NCBI GenBank assembly: GCA_034231615.1 | Contig: CM067302.1 | Location: 13,682,990-13,746,989, forward strand | Direction of reading: 5' to 3' | From: Meghimatium bilineatum | Taxonomy: Eukaryota > Mollusca > Gastropoda > Stylommatophora > Philomycidae | Length of the DNA stretch: 64,000 bases | Part shown: piece by piece, positions 55,070-64,000 of the stretch | How positions within the stretch are numbered: position 1 is the stretch's first letter | How the letters are laid out: the number at the start of each line of letters is the position of its first letter | Program-made: the position numbers and the translations under genes | Notes under the pieces: model-generated | Seen by the model: the letters and a program-made list of their open reading frames with translations, nothing else | What the model was told of the DNA's origin: nothing | The model's database searches: none

Positions 55070-55820
55070 TTAGTACTTTGAGTATGCTGATATATTTTCT
55101 GTACAGCCTATGAATCTAGTCCTTGTATACATAGTGTTATTTCATTATTTGTATCATTTGTCTGTGATGTATGCTTTATCCAATCAGATTGAAGGATACT
55201 GTCTGGACTCACCGAGTTAAGTGTGGGAAGTGGTGTCTGACTCACCGAGTTAAAATATGGACAGCACCAGCACTTTGTTACTCACCAAATTAAATATGGA
55301 GAGCTCTTTATGACTTGCAGAGTTTACTGTGAGAAATTAGCTTGATAGAAAACTGTTGACATCCAATTGGTTTAGCTTAGTATTGTGCGATCCCTTCACA
55401 TTTCTTTATGTCCCCATTATCAAGAATACCTTCCTGACCCCCCCCCAGTAGTTTCTCTGACCCCCCCCCCCCCCCCCCCCCAGTAGTTTCTCTAATTATG
55501 TTTGCAAATTTCATGATTATAACAAACTACTTGCTACATTATGTGGTATTGTTTCTGAAGCTGCCTGGAAATGTAGGGGTGTGCATTTAATTGTCACTTT
55601 TTTTTTCCCCCCTAGAATATTCCTTGTTATGCTGATATCATTATTTGTGAATCCATGTTCATTGTTTATGCCTGTGTGTTTTAACTATATTCATTTGGTC
55701 TGATTAAATGTGGAAGTCAATTACAATAGTGAACTTGCAATGCTGACCTTTTCCTAGATTTGACTCTTTTTTTGTGTGTGTGTTATTGCCATGTGTTATT
55801 GACTTGTTTTAAGAGAGATG
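55070..55820. other. Intergenic sequence with short repeats and poly(C)
   Basis: ACTCACCGAGTTAA recurs three times at 55205-55290. Poly(C) runs sit at 55439-55446 and 55460-55480, both followed by AGTAGTTTCTCT, so the block is a short duplication. No gene seen. Confidence 0.55.
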
Positions 55821-55823
55821 TAT

Positions 55824-56040
55824 GGGGAGCAGCGTAGCGCAGTGGTTAGTGCACTGGCTTCGTATATCAGTGGTCCTGGGTTCATTCCCCAGTTGAGGCG
55901 GAAATATTTTTCATATCACAACGGCTCCCACATACATATATATTTCAGAAATATTTCCGCCTCAACTGGGGAATGAACCCAGGACCATTGATATAGGAAG
56001 CCAGTAGACTAACCACTGCGCTACGCTGCTCCCCATACAT
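55824..56040. mobile_element. Inverted pair of tRNA-derived SINE S3
   Basis: The forward head GGGGAGCAGCGTAGCGCAGT (A box) and B box GGGTTCATTCCCCAG at 55824-55940 are followed at once by a reverse copy (GGGGAATGAACCCAGGACC to GCGCTACGCTGCTCCCC, to 56033). A partial third piece (GTGGGAGCCGTTGTGATCTG) lies at 56070-56110. The transcript would form a long hairpin. Not functional tRNA genes: the anticodon arm is not tRNA-like. Confidence 0.8.
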
Positions 56041-56171
56041 ACAATCTCCCATATATATATATATATATGTGGGAGCCGTTGTGATCTGAAAAATATTTCT
56101 GAAATATATATATACATGTATATGTTTATTTTGTTTGTACTGTATATAGCAAATTTGTTATTAAATACATA

Positions 56172-56326
56172 CAGTGGAATCCCATTATAACATGGTCCGG
56201 ACCAGCAACAATATGTATGTAAAAATGGAAATTCGCTATATACCGTACACACAATATAATTGGAGATTTTAAAAGATATATAGGGAAATGTTTTATAACA
56301 GAATGCGCTATAGTGGGATTCCACTC
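56172..56326 (-). mobile_element. CAGTGGAATCCC MITE with TA duplication
   Basis: 155 bp. Termini CAGTGGAATCCC and GGGATTCCACTC, TA on both sides (56170-56171, 56327-56328). Body in reverse relative to 53209. Confidence 0.82.
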
Positions 56327-56339
56327 TATTTTATTGATC

Positions 56340-56865
56340 CAAACCTAGCAGTTATAATGAGATTCTACCATATATGGCTGCGCCACAAGGATTTCTATGA
56401 AAAGGTCAGACGAAGGTTGGCCATTGCATCAAGTCAAATGAAAAAGATGGCTAGTCAGCAACAGAATAGCAAAACTAACTTTCTTGCATATTCAAAATGT
56501 ACAATATGTGAATCTTGGACAATCACCGGTAAAGTGAGAAACAAAATTGCAGCATTTGAAATTGTTATAGAAGAATCTTCAGAATATCACGGACCCAAAA
56601 AAATAGCATCACTAGGGAAATTCTGAGAGAATATAAAAGAACTGTTTTAAAATATGATTTAAATAGCCAAACAAACAAGGTTTTGCTGATTAAAAAAGAC
56701 TTAACTTTCATTGCTGCATGTTTTGGCCATATCAGACTGCCAAGATAAGACCATAATCGAGGGGATAATAATCATGGAAATGAAAAAGAGGCAAACTACA
56801 AAGAAGATGGAAATGATGCTCACACTAGCAGGAAGATTAGTAGAGCTTTTTTGAAAGGTTGTGAT
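56340..56865 (+). mobile_element. LINE-F-like remnant (RT thumb)
   Basis: Reads KVRRRLAIASSQMKKMASQQ, NSKTNFLAYSKCTICESWTI and KVRNKIAAFEIVIEES; a later frame has CFGHIRLPR. The pattern of R-R-x-A, K-x-K, C-x-S-W-T and AFE matches the region before RISWTEK in LINE-F. An S5 scrap is inserted near 56688. Confidence 0.65.
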
Positions 56866-56869
56866 TGCT

Positions 56870-57670
56870 ACATCTTGTCCATGATATTCTACCTGATGAT
56901 GGAATTGTTCAATGTGTGGGAGTGACTTGTTAGAGTTACAGAATTATGTGCTACCAGTGGTGCTTTCATCAGGCAAGGTGCTGCTTTGTTAAGTATGGGA
57001 CAGAGAAACTCAAGTACAGTAAAGTGTCTTCTCTACATGTCTGAGCCCTTAACAGTTCTAGGAAATAAACCTCTCAATTTTGTCTATCTGTCTATCTATT
57101 GTCATTTCCACTTGTGTTAAGAGTCGTGGAGGGAAAGTTGCAGTTGTCTGTCTTTGGCCATTTGGGTTGCCATTGATCATGGTCAGTCCGTGTCTCTTTA
57201 CGGTATCTTTGTCTCCACATCATCTATTTCTTTAAGGTGTCTTTGTCTCCACACATCATCTAGTTCTTGGTACGTATTTTGTCAAGAACACAAAAATATA
57301 CCATTTCTCAGACTTTGTCAAGTTTTAATTGTATTAGAGAACTCTTGGACCCTGACACGTATGAGATAAATGTAAACAAAATCTGGAGACATACGATGAT
57401 ACATGATGTGTGCGTGTTTGATGAGAAAGTTTACAAATCAAATGCATAGTTTGACATAATGAAGTTCATCGCCAGATCATCACAGGACACTAGCCCGTAG
57501 ATTGGGGATGTAGGCGTAATTCTATGTCCTCTTAGGAAAATAGAAAGTGGCAGCTCTATAAAAATTAGCAATAGATGTGTAAAAATTCAACATTCCGGTG
57601 ATTACTAAATGTTTACGTTTTCTCTTCACATCACAAGCACTCAATATATTGACTGTTTCGAATGTTTGTT
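56870..57670. other. Intergenic sequence without recognised features
   Basis: A local duplication of ATCTTTGTCTCCACATCATC near 57205-57260 is the only structure noted. Short open frames are not convincing. Confidence 0.5.
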
Positions 57671-57674
57671 ATAA

Positions 57675-57835
57675 TTTGTCTTCTTCAGAGCTCATTCTCA
57701 AACTTCCACTGGTTCTCTCTTGTAGCTGAACAGTGGTACTAGATTTCCAGCAGGATGAAGTCCAGAGAATGGAGTACTAATTTTATTTACACAAATGGCC
57801 CTACACATCTATATTCCACAAGATGCTGCACATTT
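57675..57835 (-). mobile_element. SINE-like repeat S1b, reverse copy
   Basis: TTCTTCAGAGCTCATTCTCA, TGGTTCTCTCTTGTAGCTGA, TAGATTTCCAGCAGGATGAA and the ATTTACACAAATGGCC block match 4170 and 61375. Confidence 0.72.
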
Positions 57836-57870
57836 TTTATTTACTGTACATCACCATGTAGATCTGTTAG

Positions 57871-58090
57871 CTCCTTAGCTGAGGAGGTTTCCTTACGGAT
57901 ATGATGAGGGGTTGCTGCCATTTTACAGAGATATTTTACATCTTAGTTTCCCAGGGGAAACAATTCATCTGAATGCTTTATTATAAGCATCCAGATTTTT
58001 TCCACGGGAGGCTAAGAAGAGAAGGATCTCTGCAAAATGGCAGTGGTTTTTCATCATATCCTTAAGAATGTCTCCTCAGCAGCTAAGGGG
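57871..58090. mobile_element. 220-bp TTAA-type MITE (piggyBac-like termini)
   Basis: Long inverted arms: CTCCTTAGCTGAGGAGG...GGATATGATGA at left and its partner TCATCATATCC...CTCAGCAGCTAAGGGG at right, nearly 80 bases each. The right flank is TTAA (58091-58094), the left TTAG (57867-57870). Confidence 0.62.
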
Positions 58091-58499
58091 TTAAACTTCC
58101 CTTGTCATGGTTTATTTACTGTAGATCTGCTGTTTGAAGCAGTTCCTTCCCTTATCATGGTTTATGACAAAGGCATCTAGTGAGTTAATTAACTGGTCCA
58201 TGTAGATGCTTCGTCTGGACACCTTGTGATCACATACACTTCTGCATCTCACCATCAGAGTATTTTTGGGAGACTGATGTGGCATGTATAATTTTTTTAT
58301 TTTGGGAAGAGAACGCTCCAGAAGAACCACAAGGATCTGAGGGTATCAGTCCCTTCTATTTCTCTACATCAATTGATGTATACTATCATTACATCAAACA
58401 ATTCAAAACTGTTGATTCTGGGAGAGAAATATCTCAACTCTTGGCACAAGTCTCAGCGATTAGTTTCAATAACAGCTACATATTGCTGTCTGGAACATC

Positions 58500-58625
58500 C
58501 TCTGCGTTCGTACTCAAACTCCCCGATTAGCAGGATGATTTCCTCAGAATGGAGTGCATTGTGGAATGGTTTACAAATTGGCTACAATATCTGCATTTTT
58601 CAAAATGCATCTCGGACATTTGTGT
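58500..58625 (-). mobile_element. SINE-like repeat S1, reverse 3' fragment
   Basis: TCTGCGTTCGTACTCAAACT, GATTAGCAGGATGATTTCC, GAATGGAGTGCATTGTGGAA, CAATATCTGCATTTTTC. Confidence 0.72.
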
Positions 58626-58784
58626 AGTTTATTTTTATCCATAATAATCACAAGCAATAAAGCACTTGTATCCTTTTCAAGAACGGGGTAGCTCACGTCA
58701 AATCAGCATTTTCCAAAAATTATAAACATTCTATACAATGCATGTGCACATTCAAGTGCTAGGATGTTTATATTGAACCAAATC

Positions 58785-59300
58785 TTTATGGATGTGAAGC
58801 ATGGACAGTAAACAAAAGAGCTCAAAGTGATCTGGAGGCTACTGAGATATTTCTGAGAAGAATGATGAAAATTCCATGGACAGCCAACTAATGTAGAAGT
58901 CATCAGAGATGCAGGAGCTAAGAGTTACAGCAAACTTTTTAGGGTGTGTTATAAATTCTTGAGACTAACGGGAATTGAACCAGTCCGTTCAACGGCACCA
59001 AATCGCCTAGCAACTAATTTGGTGCCGTTGAACGGACTGGTTCAATTCCCGTTAGACTCAAGAATTTTTAAAAATTGTCCTCTGGCTTCCTACTTAAATT
59101 TAGGGTGTGTTATGAGAAGGACAATACTTGAGCATTTAGCAAACACAGGAAAGATACAGGAGAGGAAGACAGAAATTTCTGGGTTGTCACTGTGGCATGA
59201 GATAATATTACCAACTGAACTTATAAACAACATACGAGTTGTGAAGAAACATGATTGTCTACGCCATTCGGCACGGCACTTGATTAATCCTTTTGTGCAA
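58785..59300 (+). mobile_element. LINE-G remnant interrupted by palindromic S2 insertion
   Basis: Reads FYGCEAWTVNKRAQSDLEAT, EIFLRRMMKIPWTAN, then across the insertion FRVCYEKDNT and later a decayed tail with GAAGAAACATGATTGTCTAC and GCCATTCGGCACGGCACTTG. The last part is collinear with 33390-33625. Confidence 0.75.
58953..59098. mobile_element. Palindromic SINE S2 insertion with 15-bp TSD
   Basis: 146 bp flanked by TTTAGGGTGTGTTAT (58938-58952 and 59099-59113). It contains two S2 3' halves head to head: AACGGGAATTGAACCAGTCC...GGCGATTTGG inverted against TTTGGTGCCGTTGAACGGAC...TTCAATTCCCGTTAG, ending in the normal S2 tail AATTGTCCTCTGGCTTCC. LINE-G is restored when it is removed. Confidence 0.9.
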
Positions 59301-59459
59301 TTGGAGATTTCACGAGAACTTTATTTCATACCTAGAACATTCACAGCGGTGTGCTAATAATATTTCCACCTCACAGCGGTGTGCAATACTTCTGAGAAGA
59401 ATCTCCCTACTCCAGAGGTGGTAAAAGCATCATCAGGTGCAGTGCCACATGATGTAGGT

Positions 59460-59715
59460 GACCATGTATCTCCACAACTCTCTATTTTCAGTATCTCTTG
59501 TTAGATTAGGGTCCTTGTTGAATCTTTGCCATGCCACAATGTTAGAATATCTCATTATTTCCTCACATTGTTTTCCTCAATCCATCTAGTCTATTGTAAC
59601 TATGTTCTCTAAACCTCCCCGTCTCATAACATGTCCAAATAATCCAGTTTGTCTCTGTCTCACATTATCTACCAAAATCCATTTCACTCTTTCAGCGCCT
59701 CCTTGTTAGCTTTTC
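59460..59715 (-). mobile_element. LINE-G remnant, reverse
   Basis: The minus strand reads DRDKLDYLDML, TRWIEENNVRK, LTLWHGKDSTRTL and IESCGDTWSPT across stops; the ESCG end matches 33390 and 44150. Confidence 0.6.
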
Positions 59716-59944
59716 TAGGTAAAAACATAACACCGGACATTTCTTTTTATCTCAACAAATTACAAGTGATAAAATTCTTCTTTCCGAGACGGGCAAGAGA
59801 AGAGATTGATGGTTATCTGAAGATTACATACCTAGAAGATTCCTCCTCTCTGTGTAACATTCAATGCTTTCTGAATGAATCTCATACTCAGATTGGGCCT
59901 TAAGTGTGTACGTAAAAGACATCTTTTCATATAAAAGTTAGATC

Positions 59945-60780
59945 TATCAATGTTAGCCACACATCCCTATGGCTTCAATACAGCCACTTTTGACCACACA
60001 TCCCATGTGACTTCAGGGCTTCAATACAGCCACTTTTGACCACACATCCCATGTGACTTCAGGGCTTCAATACAGCCACTTTTGACCACACATCCCATGT
60101 GACTTCAGGGCTTCAATACAGCCACTTTTGACCACACATCCCATGTGACTTCAGGGCTTCAATACAGCCACTTTTGACCACACATCCCATGTGACTTCAG
60201 GGCTTCAATACAGCCACTTTTGACCACACATCCCATGTGACTTCAGGGCTTCAATACAGCCACTTTTGACCACACATCCCATGTGACTTCAGGGCTTCAA
60301 TACAGCCACTTTTGACCACACATCCCATGTGACTTCATGGTTTCAATACAACCACTTATTTGACCATACATCCCACATGGCTTCAATACAGCCACTTTTG
60401 ACCACACATCCCATGTGACTTCAGGGCTTCAATCCAGCCATTTTTGACCACACATTACATGTGACTTAATGGCTTCAATACAGCCACTTTTGACCACACA
60501 TCCCACATGGCTTCAATACATCCACATTTGACCACACATCCCACATGGCTTCAATACAGCCACATTTGACCACACATCCCACATGGCTTCAATACAGCCA
60601 CATTTGACCATACATCCCACATGGCTTCAATACAGCCACTTTTGACCACACATCCCACATGGCTTCAATACAGCCACATTTGACCACACATCCCACATGG
60701 CTTCAATACAGCCACATTTGACCACACATCCCACATGGCTTCAATACAGCCACATTTGACCACACATCCTGTATGGCTTC
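59945..60780. repeat. 46-bp array passing into 38-bp array
   Basis: About nine units of GCTTCAATACAGCCACTTTT plus GACCACACATCCCATGTGAC and TTCAGG to 60340, then mixed units, then about eight 38-bp units that have CACATG in place of the CATGTGACTTCAGG segment and CACATTTGACC. Confidence 0.96.
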
Positions 60781-60784
60781 CATA

Positions 60785-61370
60785 CAACACAGAACAACTA
60801 TAAAATCATTGAAACTCTGACTATTGGCACTAAATCGATCTGATCATGGCCGAAGTCTATTTAGTGATTTTTTTTTAACTCTTAAAATATAAGATGCCAC
60901 TTAAAGTTGCTCTTAATTGTGCCCATCTTTACTAGAGGCCACATAAGTGGCTTTAGTAGTTCATAAGTGGCTTTAGTTCATAAAGATGCTTATAAAAATG
61001 TGGTTTTAGTCTTCATATACATTAATAAGTAGGAAACTCTCAAAATGTAATACCATAATTACATGTGCATAATTTGCCTGCACAATTTTACACGGAAAAA
61101 GTCATACCCACAGAGGACAAAAGTTGTCCCTGACAGTGATTGGGGGATTTTGCTCTGGTGACGTTTCCCATCGGCGTCAGCTAGTGTTCAACATTTATTG
61201 TATTTAATTGTTGATAACCTTACTGGCGTTCATTTTTTCCACATTCCAATAAAACTTATGAGGGTTTTCATTGCCTGAATACATTCTATATCCTGATTTT
61301 GGCCACACTATCATGTACAGCCACATGTGGAATTTTATGTTTATCCCTGCCTGTTTGTGGTGGAAATTTT
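60785..61370. other. Intergenic sequence without recognised features
   Basis: Apart from a local CATAAGTGGCTTTAGT duplication at 60945-60980, no structure or gene was seen. Confidence 0.5.
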
Positions 61371-61374
61371 TGTG

Positions 61375-61525
61375 TTATTTGTTCTCAAACTCCCATTGGA
61401 TCTCTCTTGTAGCAGGATGATCCTATTAAGATTTCCAACAGGATGAAGTTCAGACAACAAAATTGTGTTGCGCTGAGGTTTTATTTGTGCCAATGTCCTG
61501 ACATTTCTGACTTCAGTCGTGGTTA
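61375..61525 (-). mobile_element. SINE-like repeat S1b, reverse copy
   Basis: GTTCTCAAACTCCCATTGGA, TCTCTCTTGTAGCAGGATGA, AAGATTTCCAACAGGATGAA and TTATTTGTGCCAATGTCCTG. Closest to 4170. Confidence 0.75.
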
Positions 61526-61529
61526 CTAA

Positions 61530-62070
61530 TACATCCAGTATTTTTATCACTTTCACTGAACGGTTGATGTCTGGAACCCTATCACTACAAGTAGGTCAGT
61601 CGTACAAGAGAACTGGTTCTCGTATTGTCTCATTGGCCACCATGCTCAAAGCTAGCCTCGGTCAGGCATATTTGACATTTTTGCTACTGTCTGTATCGCT
61701 ATCAACCTGGTCAGAGAAGCTCACTGGTAAAATTCAATGTCATCATCACATGACACTAGAATATTCTAGAAATGAGAATCATTCCTCTATATTGTTTTCC
61801 AAGCTGCAAACTATGACACAACATACTCTTTTCCTCATAACTACTTTTTGCCAACCAACAAAAAATTTGAGAAGATGAAATCCTCATCATGTTTCTAGTT
61901 CTGTTTGCAAAATAAATTTCTGGGTTGCCTTCATTGCTATCTAGTTTGGCTGTCACACATCTTGTCTTATGAATATGTATGAATGTATCCCTCGCACTTT
62001 TGTTTGCTGCTATCACCAGGGATGGTGAAGACTTGTATCCTTCTATGTAACTGAGAGATTTATCCAGAAC
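61530..62070. other. Intergenic sequence downstream of POU2
   Basis: Holds a weak S1 scrap near 61720-61880 (CTGGTCAGAGAAGCTCACTG region, AAACTATGACACAACATACT). Two open frames of about 100 codons overlap on opposite strands and match nothing I know. Confidence 0.45.
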
Positions 62071-62076
62071 TTTATT
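62071..62076 (-). promoter_or_regulatory. Candidate POU2 poly(A) signal
   Basis: AATAAA on the minus strand about 245 bases after the POU stop codon. It is the nearest canonical signal I found. Confidence 0.4.
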
Positions 62077-62319
62077 TCATGCTCAGAAGTATTCAACTCT
62101 CAGTAATGAGTCTCCAACTCTCAGTAATGAGAAGAGACCTGCTACTCAGGGTCAGGGTGTCAATAGATAATTGTATAGGTGAAATGTCGTGTGGATTCAA
62201 CAAGGGGGAAACCACTATATTTGCATGCCATGTACTTAACTGTTGTAATCTGAAATTTCCAATATCTTGTCTCATGAAGTTTATCTCAGATACATAACAC
62301 TGTAAATATTCGAGTAACC

Positions 62320-63057
62320 TTAAACATCACCGTTAGATGACAATTGTGAGAAAAGTTGAAATGATGACCCGTTTGATGAACCGGGACTAGTTTTTATTAA
62401 AGTCGAGGCTGTGGTCGGGTGTAGAGTGAGTTGCTGTGGTGATGGCCGGGACACCAAGGATAAAAATCCCGAAGTCTGAGAGTGAGAGACGGTTGAAGGA
62501 AGTGTAAATGGCTTCTGAGATAATGACAAGATGGTTGCATCCGTATTTGTAACCATATTTGATGAGGTGGAGTCTGAAAGTACAGTCGGTGAGAACAGCA
62601 AACTCCCGTTTGAAATTGATGATGATAACGCTGATGAGAAACTGCTGTTGCTGGAGGACTGAGCACAATCACCGCTGGCGGTGTTGGTGCTGCCAATGTT
62701 TGTGATAATGATGGTGTTGTCGGAGAGCTGCTGATGTAGTGGTGGGGATGGTGAAGATGACGGTGATGATGCAGAGAATGTGCTTGAAGCTCCCTCGGCC
62801 AGCTTTGCTTCAATTTGTCGTTGTAGTCGAAATTGTTTCTGCTGATGTTGCTGGTGCTGTTTGAGCAGTTGGTTCAGCTGTTCCTGTTGGTTCGATGCTA
62901 GTAGGATCCCTGTGTTGCTGCCATCAGTCTTGGAGGCTCCATTAGAGCTGACATCAACTGTCGAACTCAGATGGAGACGGTTCTGGCTGTAGCTGGAACT
63001 CGGAGGATTGATGCGCTTCTCTTTCTGTCGTCTGTTGCAGAACCAAACTCGAATCAC
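62320..63057 (-). CDS. POU2F: POU class 2 (Oct1/nubbin-like) homeobox gene, terminal exon
   Basis: On the minus strand the exon opens after a good acceptor (tgacctcttacag) with VIRVWFCNRRQKEKRINPPS, the third, DNA-recognition helix of a POU homeodomain (the WFCNRRQKEKR signature is POU-specific; RINPP matches class 2). About 225 further residues are low-complexity: a Q/H-rich helix (LNQLLKQHQQHQQKQFRLQ), then long Ser/Thr/Asn stretches, ending LSSNGDV and TAA. This resembles the transactivation tail of POU2 factors. The POU-specific domain and the rest of the homeodomain lie upstream, beyond 64 kb. The protein would be a nuclear octamer-binding transcription factor. Class assignment rests on about 19 residues. 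Confidence 0.9.
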   Translation of the reverse strand: MIRVWFCNRRQKEKRINPPSSSYSQNRLHLSSTVDVSSNGASKTDGSNTGILLASNQQEQLNQLLKQHQQHQQKQFRLQRQIEAKLAEGASSTFSASSPSSSPSPPLHQQLSDNTIIITNIGSTNTASGDCAQSSSNSSFSSALSSSISNGSLLFSPTVLSDSTSSNMVTNTDATILSLSQKPFTLPSTVSHSQTSGFLSLVSRPSPQQLTLHPTTASTLIKTSPGSSNGSSFQLFSQLSSNGDV

Positions 63058-63830
63058 CTGTAAGAGGTCAAGGACATCTATTAGGCATCAACAGGAAATA
63101 CAGGTTGTTTTACAGTTCAGAAAACAAACTGACACAAAGAAAATAGTTAACATTTTACATGACCGAATAGATGTTTTGACCAAAAGGTCTATAATAAAAA
63201 AAAACATACAACATAAAATGGAGAACAAACAATAAAAATGATATCACAAATAGACTAGACTGAAGGCATTTAATAACAGAAAAAAGCAAAACAGAGTGTG
63301 ATAGAAGACGCACACTATTATCATGCTTGCGTACTTAATGAATCAATGAACATGCTCCGCAAAGTTGAAGCAAGAGTCGCCTGCCACCAATAGATGGAGT
63401 TATTGATGCACGCTTATCACGAGAAATATTACATTTATTATCATGCCAGGACATGCGGCTATTGGGAGCAATGAGCGGATCGATACACTGGCGAGCATCA
63501 TCACAATGTTAATAGGTACATCAATAAATCAACCAGACATAGTTAATGCGCTTGTGTAAAGATCGGAACAGCCCGCAAAAAGAAACACAACAGATATATA
63601 AAGAAACTGATAAATCTGCATCGAACTGTCAACTGCTGTACTCTGATGGATTTATTGAGATGGTGATCATATACTCTGTTCATTCTAAGAATGAAGTAGG
63701 TCAATGCTTATGATTGGCTATTAGACGCAAAACGCAACAATCGAATGTTACGTGCGCAATAATATAGTTCATTAGAACTTAATGCTACTAATCATTTAAA
63801 TCAATTGTTGCTTAAATGAAACGTCTATCA
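63058..63830 (-). other. POU2 intron, unique sequence
   Basis: Upstream intron of the POU gene. The conserved-looking splice position is just before the VIRVWF of homeodomain helix 3. I see no exon, RNA gene or recognised transposon in it. It passes into a 31-bp array at 63830. Confidence 0.5.
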
Positions 63831-64000
63831 CAACAGTAACGTATGTTTTACATGTCTATCACAACAGTAACGTATGTTTTACATGTCTATCACAACAGTA
63901 ACGTATGTTTCACATGTCTATCACAACAGTAACGTATGTTTCACATGTCTATCACAACAGTAACGTATGTTTCACATGTCTATCACAACAGTAACGTATG
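63830..64000. repeat. 31-bp array, at least 5 copies, runs off the edge
   Basis: Units of CATGTCTATCACAACAGTAA plus CGTATGTTTTA, in the POU2 intron. A T/C variant (GTTTCAC) marks the later units. Confidence 0.96.

Noticed and set aside
55824-56035. tRNA genes
   Set aside because: A and B boxes are present but no complete cloverleaf or anticodon arm; the sequence is dispersed and paired in inversion, as for SINEs. The same applies to 17815, 35127 and the S2 copies.
62387-62813. Two further minus-strand open frames overlapping the POU exon
   Set aside because: Shadows in other frames of the biased POU tail; only the frame with WFCNRRQKEKR has homology and a splice acceptor.

Overview
The window is a stretch of animal nuclear genome: GT-AG introns, AT-rich sequence, dense retroelement debris and very heavy minisatellite content. 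I recognise two genes. Nothing bacterial, viral or CRISPR-like was seen. The gene families and transposon mix (Penelope, RTE-like LINEs, tRNA-derived SINEs, mariner, piggyBac-like elements) suggest an invertebrate, perhaps a lophotrochozoan such as a mollusc, but the sequence alone does not fix the phylum.

Gene 1, plus strand, about 3735-43889: the 3' two thirds of a Dixin (DIXDC1/Ccd1) homologue. I pieced it together from 14 exons whose splice phases all agree. Exons 1-7 here encode coiled coil, exons 8-11 a Ser/Thr/Pro-rich linker, and the last three exons the C-terminal DIX domain ending in a stop. The exons of the N-terminal calponin-homology part known from vertebrate Dixin must lie upstream. 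Introns run from 0.4 to 6 kb and nearly every one holds its own private tandem array or transposon cluster.

Gene 2, minus strand, 63057-62320: the terminal exon of a POU-class-2 (Oct1/nubbin-like) homeobox gene. It starts inside the third helix of the POU homeodomain and continues into a Q/S/T-rich tail. The genes are tail to tail with an 18 kb repeat-filled interval. Dixin links to Wnt/Dishevelled signalling and POU2 is a transcription factor, so no shared pathway is implied.

Layout: 1-3690 CTA-rich arrays; 3.7-12 kb exons 1-5 with LINE/SINE debris and a piggyBac-like insertion; 12-23 kb a 28-bp array, a 50-bp array, a TSD-flanked LINE, a mariner and exons 6-9; 25-27 kb a 64-bp array, then exon 10; 28-33 kb nested LINE/SINE/Penelope fragments, 57-bp and 21-bp arrays and exon 11; 36-42 kb the intron that splits the DIX domain, made almost entirely of five arrays; 43-62 kb intergenic transposon graveyard and more arrays; 62-64 kb POU exon and intron.

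The most unusual observation: the intron splitting the DIX domain is bordered on both sides by tandem arrays built from the exon-intron junctions themselves. Nine 60-bp copies carry the 5' splice site of one exon, and about five decayed copies carry the 3' splice site and start of the next. Several other arrays are amplified pieces of LINEs. Array boundaries and transposon edges are approximate unless a target-site duplication is given.
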